Source: Sphingomonadaceae bacterium 3R27C6
GTDB lineage: Bacteria; Pseudomonadota; Alphaproteobacteria; Sphingomonadales; Sphingomonadaceae
NCBI GenBank assembly: GCA_005503215.1
Contig: SCNS01000003.1
Coordinates: forward strand, 62,001-126,000
DNA length: 64,000 nt
Reading direction: 5' to 3'
A program made the position numbers and the translations under genes. This document shows, piece by piece, positions 24,909 to 34,392 of this stretch (position 1 is the first letter of the stretch; every line of letters starts with the position of its first letter). The notes under the pieces were generated by a model, which was not told the origin of the DNA, ran no database searches, and saw only the letters and a list, made by a program, of their open reading frames with translations.

Positions 24909-27900
24909 TCGCGCCCCACCTCGCCCTCCAATTCGCCGGTTTCGGCGTTCCACAGCCAAAGCCCGTTCTCGCTCGATACAGCCAGGCGCGCGCCGTCAGG
25001 CGAAAAGGCGAGCCCCGAGACGCCCGCGACGAAAGTCGCCAAGTGCCGAGGTGCTCGAACCCCGCCCGCGAAATAGAGCCAGAGCCGGTTCTGCCGGGTC
25101 AGGGCATAGGCCCGCTTGCCGTCCGGGGAAAAGCGCACCGCATAGACGGGGTCTTCGGTGGTTCCGATGGCGCCCGCGACCGCCGATGCATGGCCGCCAA
25201 AGGCTTCAGTCTGCGCACGCTCGTCCTGCGCGGCGGCACTCCCTTCCAAATCTGCGACGACCGAGCAATCTTGCGCGCTCCAACGCGTCGATCGGGCAAG
25301 ATTCGCGACCGCCGGTTCGCCGCGGCTACCCGGTGCAAAGGTCATTCCCAAACCGACGACTTCCGACCCGTCGGCGGAAAAGGCCAGCGCACCAAATGGG
25401 CTGACCGGCTCGCCCGAAGCCACTGTCATTTTCTTCACCGGCGCCGAACATAGTTCGTCCCCGCTGTCGGCCGACAGCAGCCTGAACGTGCCATCGTCGC
25501 GGATGTCGGCAACAGCGATGCGCGAACCGTTCGCATCGGCAGCGAGCAGGACGCCGTCGACCTTGTCCTGCCGCCAAAGCAGCTTTCCGCTACCGATCTC
25601 GAACGCCGCCGTGCCGCCGCCGTCAAAAAGGCCGGAAACGATCCCGACATCGCGGGACGTTGAAATCGTCGCGTCGCGGAGCCGGGCACCACCAGGGATT
25701 TTCGCCGAGCGCTCCAATATGTCGGGGTTCGAGGTCAGGAATATGTCGATACCGTCCGATCCGAGCGCCGCCACGCGCCGTCCGTCTCCCGAAATCATCA
25801 CGGCCGCGTCCTGATCCGCGGGATATTGGGCGATCGGACGCCGGGTGGCGCTGTCCCATTGCCGCAGCGCCTTGCCGTCGCGCTCGCCAATAGCGCTCGA
25901 CAGCGTGAACAGGCTCCGCGCGTCCGGGCTGAAGCCGAACGCGCGGATCTTCGCCTTGTGGCCTTGTGCGGAGGCATCCCCGCTCAGCCTGGCGGCCACG
26001 CCACCCGTTTCAGCGGAAAAGACGATAATGGCCCCCGCCTCGGAACCGCTCGCCAGCAGATCGGAATCCGGACTCCAGGCCAGACTGACAACGGTTCCAT
26101 TGTGCCCCGAAAGCTGATGAAGAAGCGCGCCGCTCTCGGTCGAATAGAGTCGGAGTTTTCCGTCGGGACCGCTGACCGCGATCTTCGCGTCGTCGGGAGA
26201 TAAGGCTGCCACCTTCACCAGGTCGCCCACCTGAATCGTCCGGGAGGCACCGGTCCGATCGTCCTCGATCGATATGGCTTGCAGCGCCACCCGCGCACGC
26301 CTGTGCCCGTCGCCGAACTCGATGGGAAGATTGCGATCGAACGCGGGAGGGACGTCCCCATATTCGGGTTTGCGCGCCGAAGCGAATGTTGCACCTTCGA
26401 CATCCCACGAAATTTCGCGAGCATATTCGCGGCTTGTGAGCATCCTTCCGTCATCGGAAAATTCGAGGCTCCTTATCGATCCCTCGGGCCGCGGACTTAT
26501 CAGCACCGGAGCGTTCGCCGCCCGCTTGCTCGTCGCCGCCGTGAGCGGCGCGAGACGCGATCTGGCCCAGTGGATGTCGATCCCGGCCTCGAACAGCCGC
26601 GCGAGGCTCAGATAGTCGACTTCTGCGCCTTGCGAACGCCGCGACGCAAGGCGCTTGCGACCGGCGGCTATGGCGCCCTCCACTTCGGTCTCCAGCATCG
26701 GCGTATGGCTTTGCCGCGCCAGCTCGACCGATGCCGCCAGTCCGATCGTCGTCAACAGGTCGAGCGAGTCATCGGGCAATTTCCCCAGCAACGCGGCCTT
26801 CGCGCGGGCAAGATCGTCGGCGGCATCGCCGATCGCACCGAGCGCGAGACGATCTTCCGCGATAGCCCGGCTGACTTCGGCGACGCGGACCGGATCGGGT
26901 CTTTCCGACTTTTCGAGCGCTTTGAGCGCAAGCTGGCGCGCGCCAACAGCGCCCTGCAGATCGCCCAAGCGGCGCAAGATATCCGCGCGCAGGTTCAATC
27001 GGCCGACCCGCACCGTGAGCGGCAGAATTCTATCGACGAGCGTGGAAAAACGGTCGAGCGCCGCGAGCGCGGCGATCGGGCCGTCGAGCGCCTCTTCGCC
27101 GCGGCTGCGCTGCAAGAGCAGCGATGCGCGCAGAGCTTCGGTTTCGGCCGTCAACCGAAACAGAGACAAGCGGCTTCGGGTGATTTCCAGCCCGGGCGCG
27201 AAACCGACCGTTTCCAGCTCGGTGAGGCTCGTCACATCGGACAGCCTGTTCAGTTCGAGATATTGCGCCTCATCAAGCTCGATGACCTCGCCCGCCCGAT
27301 GCTTCGAGGCGCCGATGCGATCGAGAAAGGCCCCTAGCTCCTCGATATCGGCGGGCCCCAGCTCGATACGAAGCCTATCATAGCGCAAGACCCGTTCGGT
27401 TCTCGCGGCTGACGCGCCCGCCCGCTCCAGGTCGGCCAGCAGTGCCTCTACCAGCTGCATTGCTCGTACCGGTTCCCGGTCGTCCTTCAGCATCGACGCC
27501 AGCGTCAGGCGCGCGCGGGCGCTGCCCTCGGCATTGGGCATGGCAATCGCCGCTTCGAGGATCGAACGGGCATCGGCGCGTCGGCCAAGCGCCAGATAGG
27601 CTTCCGCCAGCCTGGTTCGCGATGCGGCCCAATGGGGTCCAAGCCTCTCTTCGGTGGCATCCGCACGCGTCAGGATTTCGACGATACCGGCTGGGCGCCC
27701 GCTTCGGACCGCTACCTCATAAGCGGCGCGCAGCCGGCCAACATCGCAGGCGATCTCACCATCAATGCAGAGAAGCTCCGCTCCGCTACGCAGATCGAAT
27801 ATCTGGGTCGGCCCTTCCCAACCAACCGCGAGCAGCCGGCCTCGCGCGACGAGCCGCGAACGATAGACATTGTCGAAGTTGGCGAACGCAACCGGCAGTT

Positions 27901-28864
27901 CGAGGGTGCGCTGACCGTCAAGCGACCGGACCAGAGGGCGGCTGTCGACGTCGGAAAGCAACGCGCCGGCAGACACATTGACATCTACAGGGGCGAAGGG
28001 CCTCGCCACGGCGACATAGACTTGTTGTCCGGATGCCAGCGAAAGAACGGATAGCTGCTGTGTGCCCATCCCCGTGCTGATCGCGATCACGACATGGGTT
28101 CCGTCCTCAGCGAAACCGCTGAACTCGCAATCCTCATCAGCCTCGCGAATCCGCGTCCATTCTGCTTCGCCGTCGATGCGGCGACGCAATATCCCGCAAT
28201 TGTCGCTCGCCACCGCGATGGCCCCATCATCGAGAAACTGGCTGGCATCGATCGTCACGGGCGCTTGCAGGAGCCGTTCCTCGATCCCGGTCCTGGCATT
28301 GTGGATCCGCACCCCCTTGCCGTCTTCGGTTTGGGAAAGCAGATAGTTACCGTCGGGCGAGAAGGGAGAGGGACCGACCTTGCCGATCGTTGCCAGAATC
28401 CGGCCGTCGGCCGTGTCGAGCAGATAGCCCGGTTCTCGCGAAGAGCGCCGAAGCAGCATCGTCTCGCCGCCCGGCGATATCACGGGTGCGACGACAAGAG
28501 ACGGATCGCCATCGGCGAAGGGCGCGTCGAAGACGCGAACGGAACTTGTCGAACGGCGCCACACAAGGACCCGCAAACGATCCTGCCCATCGACACCCAG
28601 CGCCACAACCTGGCCTGTATCGGGCGACGCCGAAAGGCCCCTCCATTGGAGGAGCGCCGCATCGACATGATCGACCTCTCCGCCCGTTTCGATCGATCGG
28701 ATCGACAGACGTCCGGCGCTGTCGCCCGCCAGAAGCCATTGTCCGTCAGCCGACAGCCCGGCGATATGGTCGGCATGCGCGGCGTTCGGGCCAGCAAGCA
28801 GTGCCAACGCGAAAAGATACCGCCATCTTGCCAATGATGCCCCCTCCCGGAGATTGGCTATCAT
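24905..28864 (-). CDS. Giant exported beta-propeller/helical-repeat protein, partner of the CHAT protease
   Basis: 1319 residues from ATG 28864; ATGs at 28918 and 28942 are possible but disrupt the signal peptide ARWRYLFALALLAGPNAAHA. Three blocks are visible. Residues about 30-370 hold WD40-like strands (GLSADGQWLLAGDSAGRLSI, SPFSPDGNYLLSQTEDGKG). Residues about 380-800 are all-helical, leucine/alanine-rich, TPR-like (AASRTRLAEAYLALGRRADA, RADILRRLGDLQGAVGARQL). Residues about 815-1319 form a second propeller (GHNGTVVSLAWSPDSDLLAS, AVRFSPDGKRAYALTRQNRL, GLAFSPDGARLAVSSENGLW). Helical-repeat plus WD40 architecture is typical of sensors that scaffold or hold proteases. It is the first gene of a two-gene unit. 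No homologue of known function is recognisable. Confidence 0.87.
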   Translation of the reverse strand: MIANLREGASLARWRYLFALALLAGPNAAHADHIAGLSADGQWLLAGDSAGRLSIRSIETGGEVDHVDAALLQWRGLSASPDTGQVVALGVDGQDRLRVLVWRRSTSSVRVFDAPFADGDPSLVVAPVISPGGETMLLRRSSREPGYLLDTADGRILATIGKVGPSPFSPDGNYLLSQTEDGKGVRIHNARTGIEERLLQAPVTIDASQFLDDGAIAVASDNCGILRRRIDGEAEWTRIREADEDCEFSGFAEDGTHVVIAISTGMGTQQLSVLSLASGQQVYVAVARPFAPVDVNVSAGALLSDVDSRPLVRSLDGQRTLELPVAFANFDNVYRSRLVARGRLLAVGWEGPTQIFDLRSGAELLCIDGEIACDVGRLRAAYEVAVRSGRPAGIVEILTRADATEERLGPHWAASRTRLAEAYLALGRRADARSILEAAIAMPNAEGSARARLTLASMLKDDREPVRAMQLVEALLADLERAGASAARTERVLRYDRLRIELGPADIEELGAFLDRIGASKHRAGEVIELDEAQYLELNRLSDVTSLTELETVGFAPGLEITRSRLSLFRLTAETEALRASLLLQRSRGEEALDGPIAALAALDRFSTLVDRILPLTVRVGRLNLRADILRRLGDLQGAVGARQLALKALEKSERPDPVRVAEVSRAIAEDRLALGAIGDAADDLARAKAALLGKLPDDSLDLLTTIGLAASVELARQSHTPMLETEVEGAIAAGRKRLASRRSQGAEVDYLSLARLFEAGIDIHWARSRLAPLTAATSKRAANAPVLISPRPEGSIRSLEFSDDGRMLTSREYAREISWDVEGATFASARKPEYGDVPPAFDRNLPIEFGDGHRRARVALQAISIEDDRTGASRTIQVGDLVKVAALSPDDAKIAVSGPDGKLRLYSTESGALLHQLSGHNGTVVSLAWSPDSDLLASGSEAGAIIVFSAETGGVAARLSGDASAQGHKAKIRAFGFSPDARSLFTLSSAIGERDGKALRQWDSATRRPIAQYPADQDAAVMISGDGRRVAALGSDGIDIFLTSNPDILERSAKIPGGARLRDATISTSRDVGIVSGLFDGGGTAAFEIGSGKLLWRQDKVDGVLLAADANGSRIAVADIRDDGTFRLLSADSGDELCSAPVKKMTVASGEPVSPFGALAFSADGSEVVGLGMTFAPGSRGEPAVANLARSTRWSAQDCSVVADLEGSAAAQDERAQTEAFGGHASAVAGAIGTTEDPVYAVRFSPDGKRAYALTRQNRLWLYFAGGVRAPRHLATFVAGVSGLAFSPDGARLAVSSENGLWLWNAETGELEGEVGRE

Positions 28865-29247
28865 CCCTGCCGACGAGAATCCATCCGGTTGCCGGAGGGA
28901 TCGGGTGAACAGCAGCATCCGTATCCGACCCGCGCCAAGCATCGCTGGCTGGGACCGTACTGGACTTCGATGCAGATAACCGCGGCTGGCCGCCTGCAGT
29001 CAGCCTCCTCTGGATCGCTGCCCCGAGAAAAGCGGACCTCGCTCTCGCTCAGGAAGGCCGGAAGCGGAGCGTTTCGACGGGGAATTTGAACGCGGGCGAC
29101 GCGAAGCGCCGGTTGGGACAATAGCGATGAATCGTAGCGCCCTTGGCATTCCCATTGCGTACCGGCTCGCACTTCAGAGGTAGCCGATTCCGTCAGGCCA
29201 GTTGCAACAGGGATGAGCCGCAAGGCGCTGTGATCATCAAATGGCGA
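28865..29247. other. Intergenic region, no gene seen
   Basis: 383 bp upstream of the propeller-protein gene and downstream of the DUF3325 gene. The short open frames here have no start signal, biased composition or recognisable motif. I see no tRNA cloverleaf and no convincing terminator. It presumably holds the promoter of the CHAT unit. Confidence 0.5.
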
Positions 29248-29550
29248 CTAGCTCTCGCTTTTTGTCGAAGCGGCATCCGCACGCCACACACCGATGCAGA
29301 GCCAGGCGACCACGCTCCATGCACCGATGCTAAGGTGCCCGAACCAGGCGACGGCGCCGTAGCCAGCGCCGAACGCAAACCCGTCAAGCACGAGGACCAG
29401 CAGCAACAGCGTGTAGCCACCAACGCGCGCGCGGCGCGTTACGACGGGCGCCAGCTTGCGCCCCGCCATATTCGCCTGATGCCGCGGCATGGAGATGGCG
29501 AGAAGCGCAAAGCCGCAAAGCGCGAGGGTGATGGCAAGGAAATGGATCAT
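29248..29550 (-). CDS. DUF3325 small membrane protein of iron-uptake operon
   Basis: 100 residues, three predicted membrane helices (HFLAITLALCGFALLAISM; GGYTLLLLVLVLDGFAFGAG; a third around residues 68-90). DUF3325 genes are found beside PepSY and DUF3649 genes in siderophore loci; that is exactly the context here. The start ATG 29550 overlaps the PepSY gene stop (29547-29550). Role unknown, inner membrane. Confidence 0.85.
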   Translation of the reverse strand: MIHFLAITLALCGFALLAISMPRHQANMAGRKLAPVVTRRARVGGYTLLLLVLVLDGFAFGAGYGAVAWFGHLSIGAWSVVAWLCIGVWRADAASTKSES

Positions 29551-31112
29551 GCTGCCGCTACCGTGTCAGACGCTTGCGGCGCCCGGCGCGGGGCACGCAC
29601 GGATCGAGGACGCGCCGCCTTGCGCGCGGCCCAGCCAAAACCCGCCGCGAGCAGCAGCATGACGGCGTCGAAGGCGGCGAACAGCCAGTCGCCCGCCGCA
29701 AAGCTCGCGAACAGGTTGCGCGGCGTCGTCAGCGCGTTGACGAACGGAACCGCCGCGAACAGCAGCGCCGCGAGGGCAAGCGCTTCGATCCAAACACGTC
29801 GCGCCGGGCGAACCAGCGCCCAGATCAGCACCGCCGCCCAGGCGATGAACAGGCTATGGACCTCCCAGTCGGCGCGCGCTTCCATGCGCAGCGGCAGCAG
29901 GCGATTGGCGAGGAAATAGGTCGCGAGCCCCGCCCCCAGTCCCGCGATCGCCGCGACGTTCAGCCGCTCGACCAGGCGAAAGCCGAAATGCGGCCGTTCG
30001 GGATCGGGCAGCCGCGCGCGGCGCTTGACGGTCCACAGCACCAGACCACTGCCGACCATGATTGTCCCGCCGACCCCCGAGAGGAAATAGAGCCAGCGCA
30101 GCCCCCATTCGGCGAACCGTCCGGCATGAAGCCCGATCATCACGCTTTCGGTTTCGAGCGCCGCGCCTTTGGACACGCTCGCGTCGAGCCGCCGGCCGGT
30201 GGTGCCGTCGAGCGTCAGTTGCGGCCCGCGCGAACCGATCGCATCCTCGGGCGCGCGGGTCAGCGAGACCGTCGCGGTGGCATCGCCGGGGTTCGACACG
30301 CTCAGAAAGCCCACTCCCGCGCCATGCCATTCGGCCGAGGCCGTGCGCATCATCGCGCCCACGGGCGCAAGCGGAACGGGCTTCCCGCTGCGTTCGACCT
30401 CTTCGGACTGGGCGAAGACGGTGTCGAAGAAGCTGTCGGGGCTCGCATAATTGGCGGCGATTCCCCACGGCATATAGAGCGTCGCGAGCGTGACCAGCCC
30501 GGTGAAGGTGATCATCAGGTGAAAGGGCAAGGCCAGCACCGCGGTCACATTATGCGCATCGAGCCAGCTGCGCTGTCCCTTGCCGAAACGGAGCATGAAG
30601 AAATCGGCGAAGATCTTCTTGTGCGTGATCACCCCCGACAGGATCGCGACGAGCATGAACATCGCCGCGATGCCGACCAGATAGCGCGCCCAGATCACCG
30701 GCAGATAATGAAGGTCGAAGTGGAAGCGATAGAGGAAGGTCCCGCCGCGCGTCTCGCGCGCCTCGATCTTGCGGCCCTGACCGTCGAGCGTCGCGCTCGT
30801 GTCGCGGCGGCTGCCGCGCGGGCGGTCGCCATCGGGCTGCCAGAACACCTGCGTCGTCGCGCTCCGGCTGTTCGGCGGGGTGATGAACCAGCGTTTGGCG
30901 TCGGGCGCCGTCGTCTGGAGGAAACGCACCGCCCCCTCGGCCGCAACGACCGGATCGGGACGCCCCGTAACCTCGGGCTGCATCCAGCGGGTGATCTCGT
31001 CCTGAAAATAGGCTGCGGTGCCGGTCGCAAACATGGCGAAGAGCAGCCAGCCCAGCAGCAACCCCGTCCAGGTGTGGAGCCAGGCCATCGACTGGCGGAG
31101 CCCCTCCTTCAC
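29547..31112 (-). CDS. PepSY-associated membrane protein, iron-siderophore reduction/uptake
   Basis: 521 residues. The N-terminal SMAWLHTWTGLLLGWLLFAM is the first helix of the PepSY_TM family, followed by a large periplasmic PepSY region (about 40-180) and further helices, including VAILSGVITHKKIFADFF and VGGTIMVGSGLVLW. His residues in the helices (LHTW, GVITHKK) are candidate heme ligands. Family members are thought to reduce or help release iron from siderophores across the inner membrane. The gene is coupled by ATGA overlaps to DUF3649 upstream (31109-31112) and DUF3325 downstream. Confidence 0.92.
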   Translation of the reverse strand: MKEGLRQSMAWLHTWTGLLLGWLLFAMFATGTAAYFQDEITRWMQPEVTGRPDPVVAAEGAVRFLQTTAPDAKRWFITPPNSRSATTQVFWQPDGDRPRGSRRDTSATLDGQGRKIEARETRGGTFLYRFHFDLHYLPVIWARYLVGIAAMFMLVAILSGVITHKKIFADFFMLRFGKGQRSWLDAHNVTAVLALPFHLMITFTGLVTLATLYMPWGIAANYASPDSFFDTVFAQSEEVERSGKPVPLAPVGAMMRTASAEWHGAGVGFLSVSNPGDATATVSLTRAPEDAIGSRGPQLTLDGTTGRRLDASVSKGAALETESVMIGLHAGRFAEWGLRWLYFLSGVGGTIMVGSGLVLWTVKRRARLPDPERPHFGFRLVERLNVAAIAGLGAGLATYFLANRLLPLRMEARADWEVHSLFIAWAAVLIWALVRPARRVWIEALALAALLFAAVPFVNALTTPRNLFASFAAGDWLFAAFDAVMLLLAAGFGWAARKAARPRSVRAPRRAPQASDTVAAA

Positions 31113-31417
31113 AGCCGTCCCCCCGTCACGATCGAGAGCCAGAGCCCGCCGCCGAGGAGAAGCCCTGCCCCGACCATCGCCAGCCAGAGCCGCACGACCG
31201 AGCGCACCGCGAAAGCGATCAGCGCGAGCACCGCGAACAGCGCGAAGGAAAAGAGCGTCGCCGCGACGCTCGCTTCCTCGGGGCGCATCGGAAGCAGCCG
31301 CGCGAGGCAGGCGATGGCGAGCGAGGTCAGCACATAATTGGCGGGGATCGCCGCGAGCGTGCGCGCCGCCACATTCCAGCGGCCGGCGCCCTTGGACCGG
31401 GATGCCTTGGTCGCCAT
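31109..31417 (-). CDS. DUF3649 small membrane protein of iron-uptake operon
   Basis: 102 residues, about three membrane helices (IPANYVLTSLAIACLARLLP; LFSFALFAVLALIAFAVRSV; WLAMVGAGLLLGGGLWLSIV). The N-terminal RTLAAIPANYVLTSLAIA is the DUF3649 signature. It begins 3 bp after the stop of the TonB receptor and overlaps the PepSY gene by 4 bp. Function is unknown; the family occurs in this operon type. Confidence 0.85.
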   Translation of the reverse strand: MATKASRSKGAGRWNVAARTLAAIPANYVLTSLAIACLARLLPMRPEEASVAATLFSFALFAVLALIAFAVRSVVRLWLAMVGAGLLLGGGLWLSIVTGGRL

Positions 31418-31420
31418 CGT

Positions 31421-33538
31421 TCAGAACCGCCGCGCGAGACTGATCATGAAGGTGCGCGGCTCGCCGGGGGTCGTGCGGGTCAGCGAAGCGGTCGGGAAAT
31501 AGCGCTCGTTGAAGATGTTACGGATATTCGCCTGCACCGACCAGTCGTCGAAGCGATAGAAGAGCGCGGCATCGACCAGCATGTAACCATCGAGATAGAA
31601 GGGCGTCGAGGTCGCCGAAGCGGTGCTCGCCGGCCGGTTGCTTTCATGGTGCAGCCCCAGCCCCGCGCCGAGATTGGCGAGCGGCCCCTGCTGGATCGTG
31701 TAGCGGCCCCACAGGTTGACGATATGGCGCGGCACGCTCGACAGGCGCGCGCCGACGAGCAGCCGGGAGTCGGCGGTGACCTTCGCATCGAGATAGCTGT
31801 ACGCGGTGGTCAGCTCGACCCCGGGCAGCGTGCGCCAGCCGCCCTCCAGCTCGATCCCGCGCGTCCGCTGCTCGCCGGTCAGCACATAGGTGTTCGGCGG
31901 CGCGGTGGGCGAGAGGTCGGCGGTCGCGACATTGGTGCGGGTCAGTTCGAACAGCGTCGCCATCGCGCGTAGCGATCCGTCGGGGCGCGCCACCTTGATC
32001 CCGGCCTCGTAATTGACGCCGCGTTCGGGCGGCAAAGTCGACCCGTCGGACGCGCGGTAGCTGCCCTGCGGATTGAAGGATTTGGCATAGTTCGCATAGA
32101 GCGACACCGCCTCGCCGAGCATCAGCGTCGCGCCAGCGCGCGGGCTGAAGGCGGTATCGACGACCTTGGGGTTCGCGGTGCCATTGTTGTTGATCGCGCT
32201 CGACGCCCGGTCCCAGCGCCCGCCGAGCGTGACCGTCAGCCGCTCGCCGATTTTGATATGATCCTGAAGATAGAATCCGCGCTGCTTGGTGACGCTGGCA
32301 TAGGTCGTGCCGGGCACTGCGGGATTGGGCGCGCTGACCGTGCCATAGACCGGATTATAGAGGTCGAGCCAATAGGGCCCCGGATCGAAGACATTGGTCT
32401 GGTCGCTGTCGCGATGCCCATAATCGAGCCCCGCCAGCACATAATGGCTGAGCGGTCCTGTCGCGAAACGCAGGCTGACGTTGGTGTCGACGCGGAAATA
32501 TTCGCCATTCTCCTCGAACGGCCCGTAATAGAAGCGGCCGACCGAGCGGAAGTCGGGCGAGATGCTGCTGACGAACAGCCAATTGTCCCAGCTATTGTGG
32601 AAATCCTGATAGCGCAGCGACTGATGGACCGCGATCGCGTCGCTGAACTTGTGGTCGGCGACATAGCCGACGCTCCAATAGTCATTGTCCTGCACCGCCG
32701 GATATTTGCCGTCGTTGATCGAGCGCTTGATCGAAACCGGCCCGTTCGGATTGGGTAGCGCGGTGCCATAAGCGGTCGTCGGCGACCAGGGATTGATCTT
32801 GTCGTCGACATAACGGCCGAGCAGGGTGATGCTGGTGTCGGAGCCCGGTTTCCACGTCAGCGAGGGGGCGAGGAAAATCCGCCGCTGCCCCGAATAGTCG
32901 ACAAAGAAATCCTGGTCGCGATAGACGGCGGTCAACCGCGCGAGCAGGCTGCCGTCGGCGACGAGCGGCACGTTGCCGTCGACCTGCATCTCGAACAGCT
33001 CGTACGACCCACCGGCGATCGACATATCGAGGAACGCCTCGTCACGCGGTCGCTTGCTGACGAGGTTGACGATGCCCGACAAGGGGCCCTGCCCGAACAG
33101 CCCCGACGCCGGCCCCTTGACCACCTCGACGCGTTCGAGCGCCGCCATTTCCGATGTCCCATAGCCGGTGTCGTCGAGCAGCCCGTCGAGATAGGTCGCG
33201 CCCGTCGAAGCGTTGAAGCCGCGAATATTGAAGCCGTCGAAAAAGCCGTAGGTGTTGTTGCGCGACACCCCGGCGACGTTGAACAGCGCGTCACCGAGCC
33301 GGCGCACGCCTTGATCCTCCAATAGCTGCTCGGACAGGATCGAGATCGCCTGCGATGTTTCGAGCACCGGGATGTCGGCCTTTGACGCGATCGCACCGTC
33401 GTGGGCGCGCTGCCCGGTGACGACGATATCGGCGCGGCGCATCGATGCGCCTTGCGCGTCCGCCTCCTGCGCGCTGGCGGAAACCGCCGGGAAACACAAA
33501 GCTATAGCGACTGGAAGGCCGATACCGGAACGCGCCAT
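31421..33538 (-). CDS. TonB-dependent siderophore receptor
   Basis: 705 residues from ATG 33538 with AAAGGGG upstream; an in-frame ATG at 33568 is less likely. The signal peptide ends near AVSASAQ (about residue 23). TonB box-like ADIVVTGQR, the plug (SEQLLEDQGVRRLGDALFNV, VEVVKGPASGLFGQGPLSGI) and a barrel ending in the outer-membrane terminal Phe (SLARRF) are all present. The FNIRG and PSGLF-like plug motifs are those of siderophore receptors (FhuA/FecA-like). It leads the operon TonB receptor-DUF3649-PepSY-DUF3325 and has tandem Fur-like sites upstream, so iron repression is likely. Confidence 0.93.
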   Translation of the reverse strand: MARSGIGLPVAIALCFPAVSASAQEADAQGASMRRADIVVTGQRAHDGAIASKADIPVLETSQAISILSEQLLEDQGVRRLGDALFNVAGVSRNNTYGFFDGFNIRGFNASTGATYLDGLLDDTGYGTSEMAALERVEVVKGPASGLFGQGPLSGIVNLVSKRPRDEAFLDMSIAGGSYELFEMQVDGNVPLVADGSLLARLTAVYRDQDFFVDYSGQRRIFLAPSLTWKPGSDTSITLLGRYVDDKINPWSPTTAYGTALPNPNGPVSIKRSINDGKYPAVQDNDYWSVGYVADHKFSDAIAVHQSLRYQDFHNSWDNWLFVSSISPDFRSVGRFYYGPFEENGEYFRVDTNVSLRFATGPLSHYVLAGLDYGHRDSDQTNVFDPGPYWLDLYNPVYGTVSAPNPAVPGTTYASVTKQRGFYLQDHIKIGERLTVTLGGRWDRASSAINNNGTANPKVVDTAFSPRAGATLMLGEAVSLYANYAKSFNPQGSYRASDGSTLPPERGVNYEAGIKVARPDGSLRAMATLFELTRTNVATADLSPTAPPNTYVLTGEQRTRGIELEGGWRTLPGVELTTAYSYLDAKVTADSRLLVGARLSSVPRHIVNLWGRYTIQQGPLANLGAGLGLHHESNRPASTASATSTPFYLDGYMLVDAALFYRFDDWSVQANIRNIFNERYFPTASLTRTTPGEPRTFMISLARRF

Positions 33539-33574
33539 CTTACCCCTTTTCGATGATTCGCGCCGCACCTAACG

Positions 33575-33614
33575 ATATTGAGAATTGATCGCAACTATAT
33601 TGATAATGAATCGC
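33575..33614. promoter_or_regulatory. Tandem Fur-like boxes upstream of the siderophore receptor
   Basis: Two 18-bp direct repeats, ATATTGAGAATTGATCGC (33575-33592) and ATATTGATAATGAATCGC (33597-33614), match at 15 of 18 positions with a 22-bp period. Each contains a TGAKAAT Fur half-site. They end 37 bp before the receptor start codon, a suitable place for an iron-dependent repressor. Fur is the likely but unproven ligand. Confidence 0.6.
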
Positions 33615-33789
33615 GTTCGCAAACTTGACTGCAACCTTCAAAGCGCCGCGCACACGCACGCACACAAGCCGACCGCCTATTTTAGCTGGCTGCAGATAAG
33701 TTCTGGTAGTTCCGCTACCGCCGGACCGACGCGAAACAGGCGCAGGACATTGGCGCGCATAAAATAGGGGCGGGAAGTCTCGTCTTTGC

Positions 33790-34392
33790 CTATCGTACCG
33801 CCGCAGCGATTTTGCAGCTGATCCGCGCGGCCTTCGCTTTCATCACAAGCTGCCGGCCGGTGTCGCGTTCGATCGCGACAAAGGGCCGCCACGACGACAT
33901 CCCCGGCGCCACGGCGACCACACGGACACCTCCGCCTGCGCCGCGCAAGAGGACCGCGGGCGGGCGCCGCTCCATCGCCACCTCTCCGGGCAAGTTGGTG
34001 CTGCGGCACCGTGCCCATGTTGCAGTCGCCCCGCCCGCCCCGCGCAACGCCCGCAATATGGCGAGGCGTTCGGCAAACGCATCGGCGACGCAGGCGTGCC
34101 CGTCGGGCTGGAACGCGCAGAGCGCGCGGCGGCGCACCCAGTCCGCCTGTGGCTCGATCCAGCCAGGATCGAGCGCCGCGAACGACAGCCCCGCCAAAAG
34201 GCCGTCCACTTCCGCATTTGCCGCGCCGAGGTCGCGGTCGTCGCAGATCATCGTGTCGATCGCATAAACGGGGCGCGCGCAATCGACCACCGGCTGATCG
34301 GGCGGTGGCGGCACGGGCGCGGGCGCTGCCAGCACGGGCTGCATCGCCAGCAGGGCCAGCACGACGCCGGCGACGCGCGACGCGCGGGTCAT
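33790..34392 (-). CDS. Exported protein with LprI-like (DUF1311) N-terminal domain
   Basis: 200 residues. The signal peptide SRVAGVVLALLAMQPVLAAP is followed by a Pro-rich linker and DCARPVYAIDTMICDDRDLG, then AANAEVDGLL. This Cys-x-...-ICxxxxL-x-xx-(D/E) arrangement resembles the lysozyme-inhibitor LprI/DUF1311 domain. A second Cys pair (CAFQPDGHAC) suggests disulfides, so the protein is probably periplasmic. The remainder (about 110-200) is unrecognised. The start ATG 34392 overlaps the L,D-transpeptidase stop by 4 bp, linking it to cell-wall biology. Assignment to LprI is by motif only. Confidence 0.7.
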   Translation of the reverse strand: MTRASRVAGVVLALLAMQPVLAAPAPVPPPPDQPVVDCARPVYAIDTMICDDRDLGAANAEVDGLLAGLSFAALDPGWIEPQADWVRRRALCAFQPDGHACVADAFAERLAILRALRGAGGATATWARCRSTNLPGEVAMERRPPAVLLRGAGGGVRVVAVAPGMSSWRPFVAIERDTGRQLVMKAKAARISCKIAAAVR

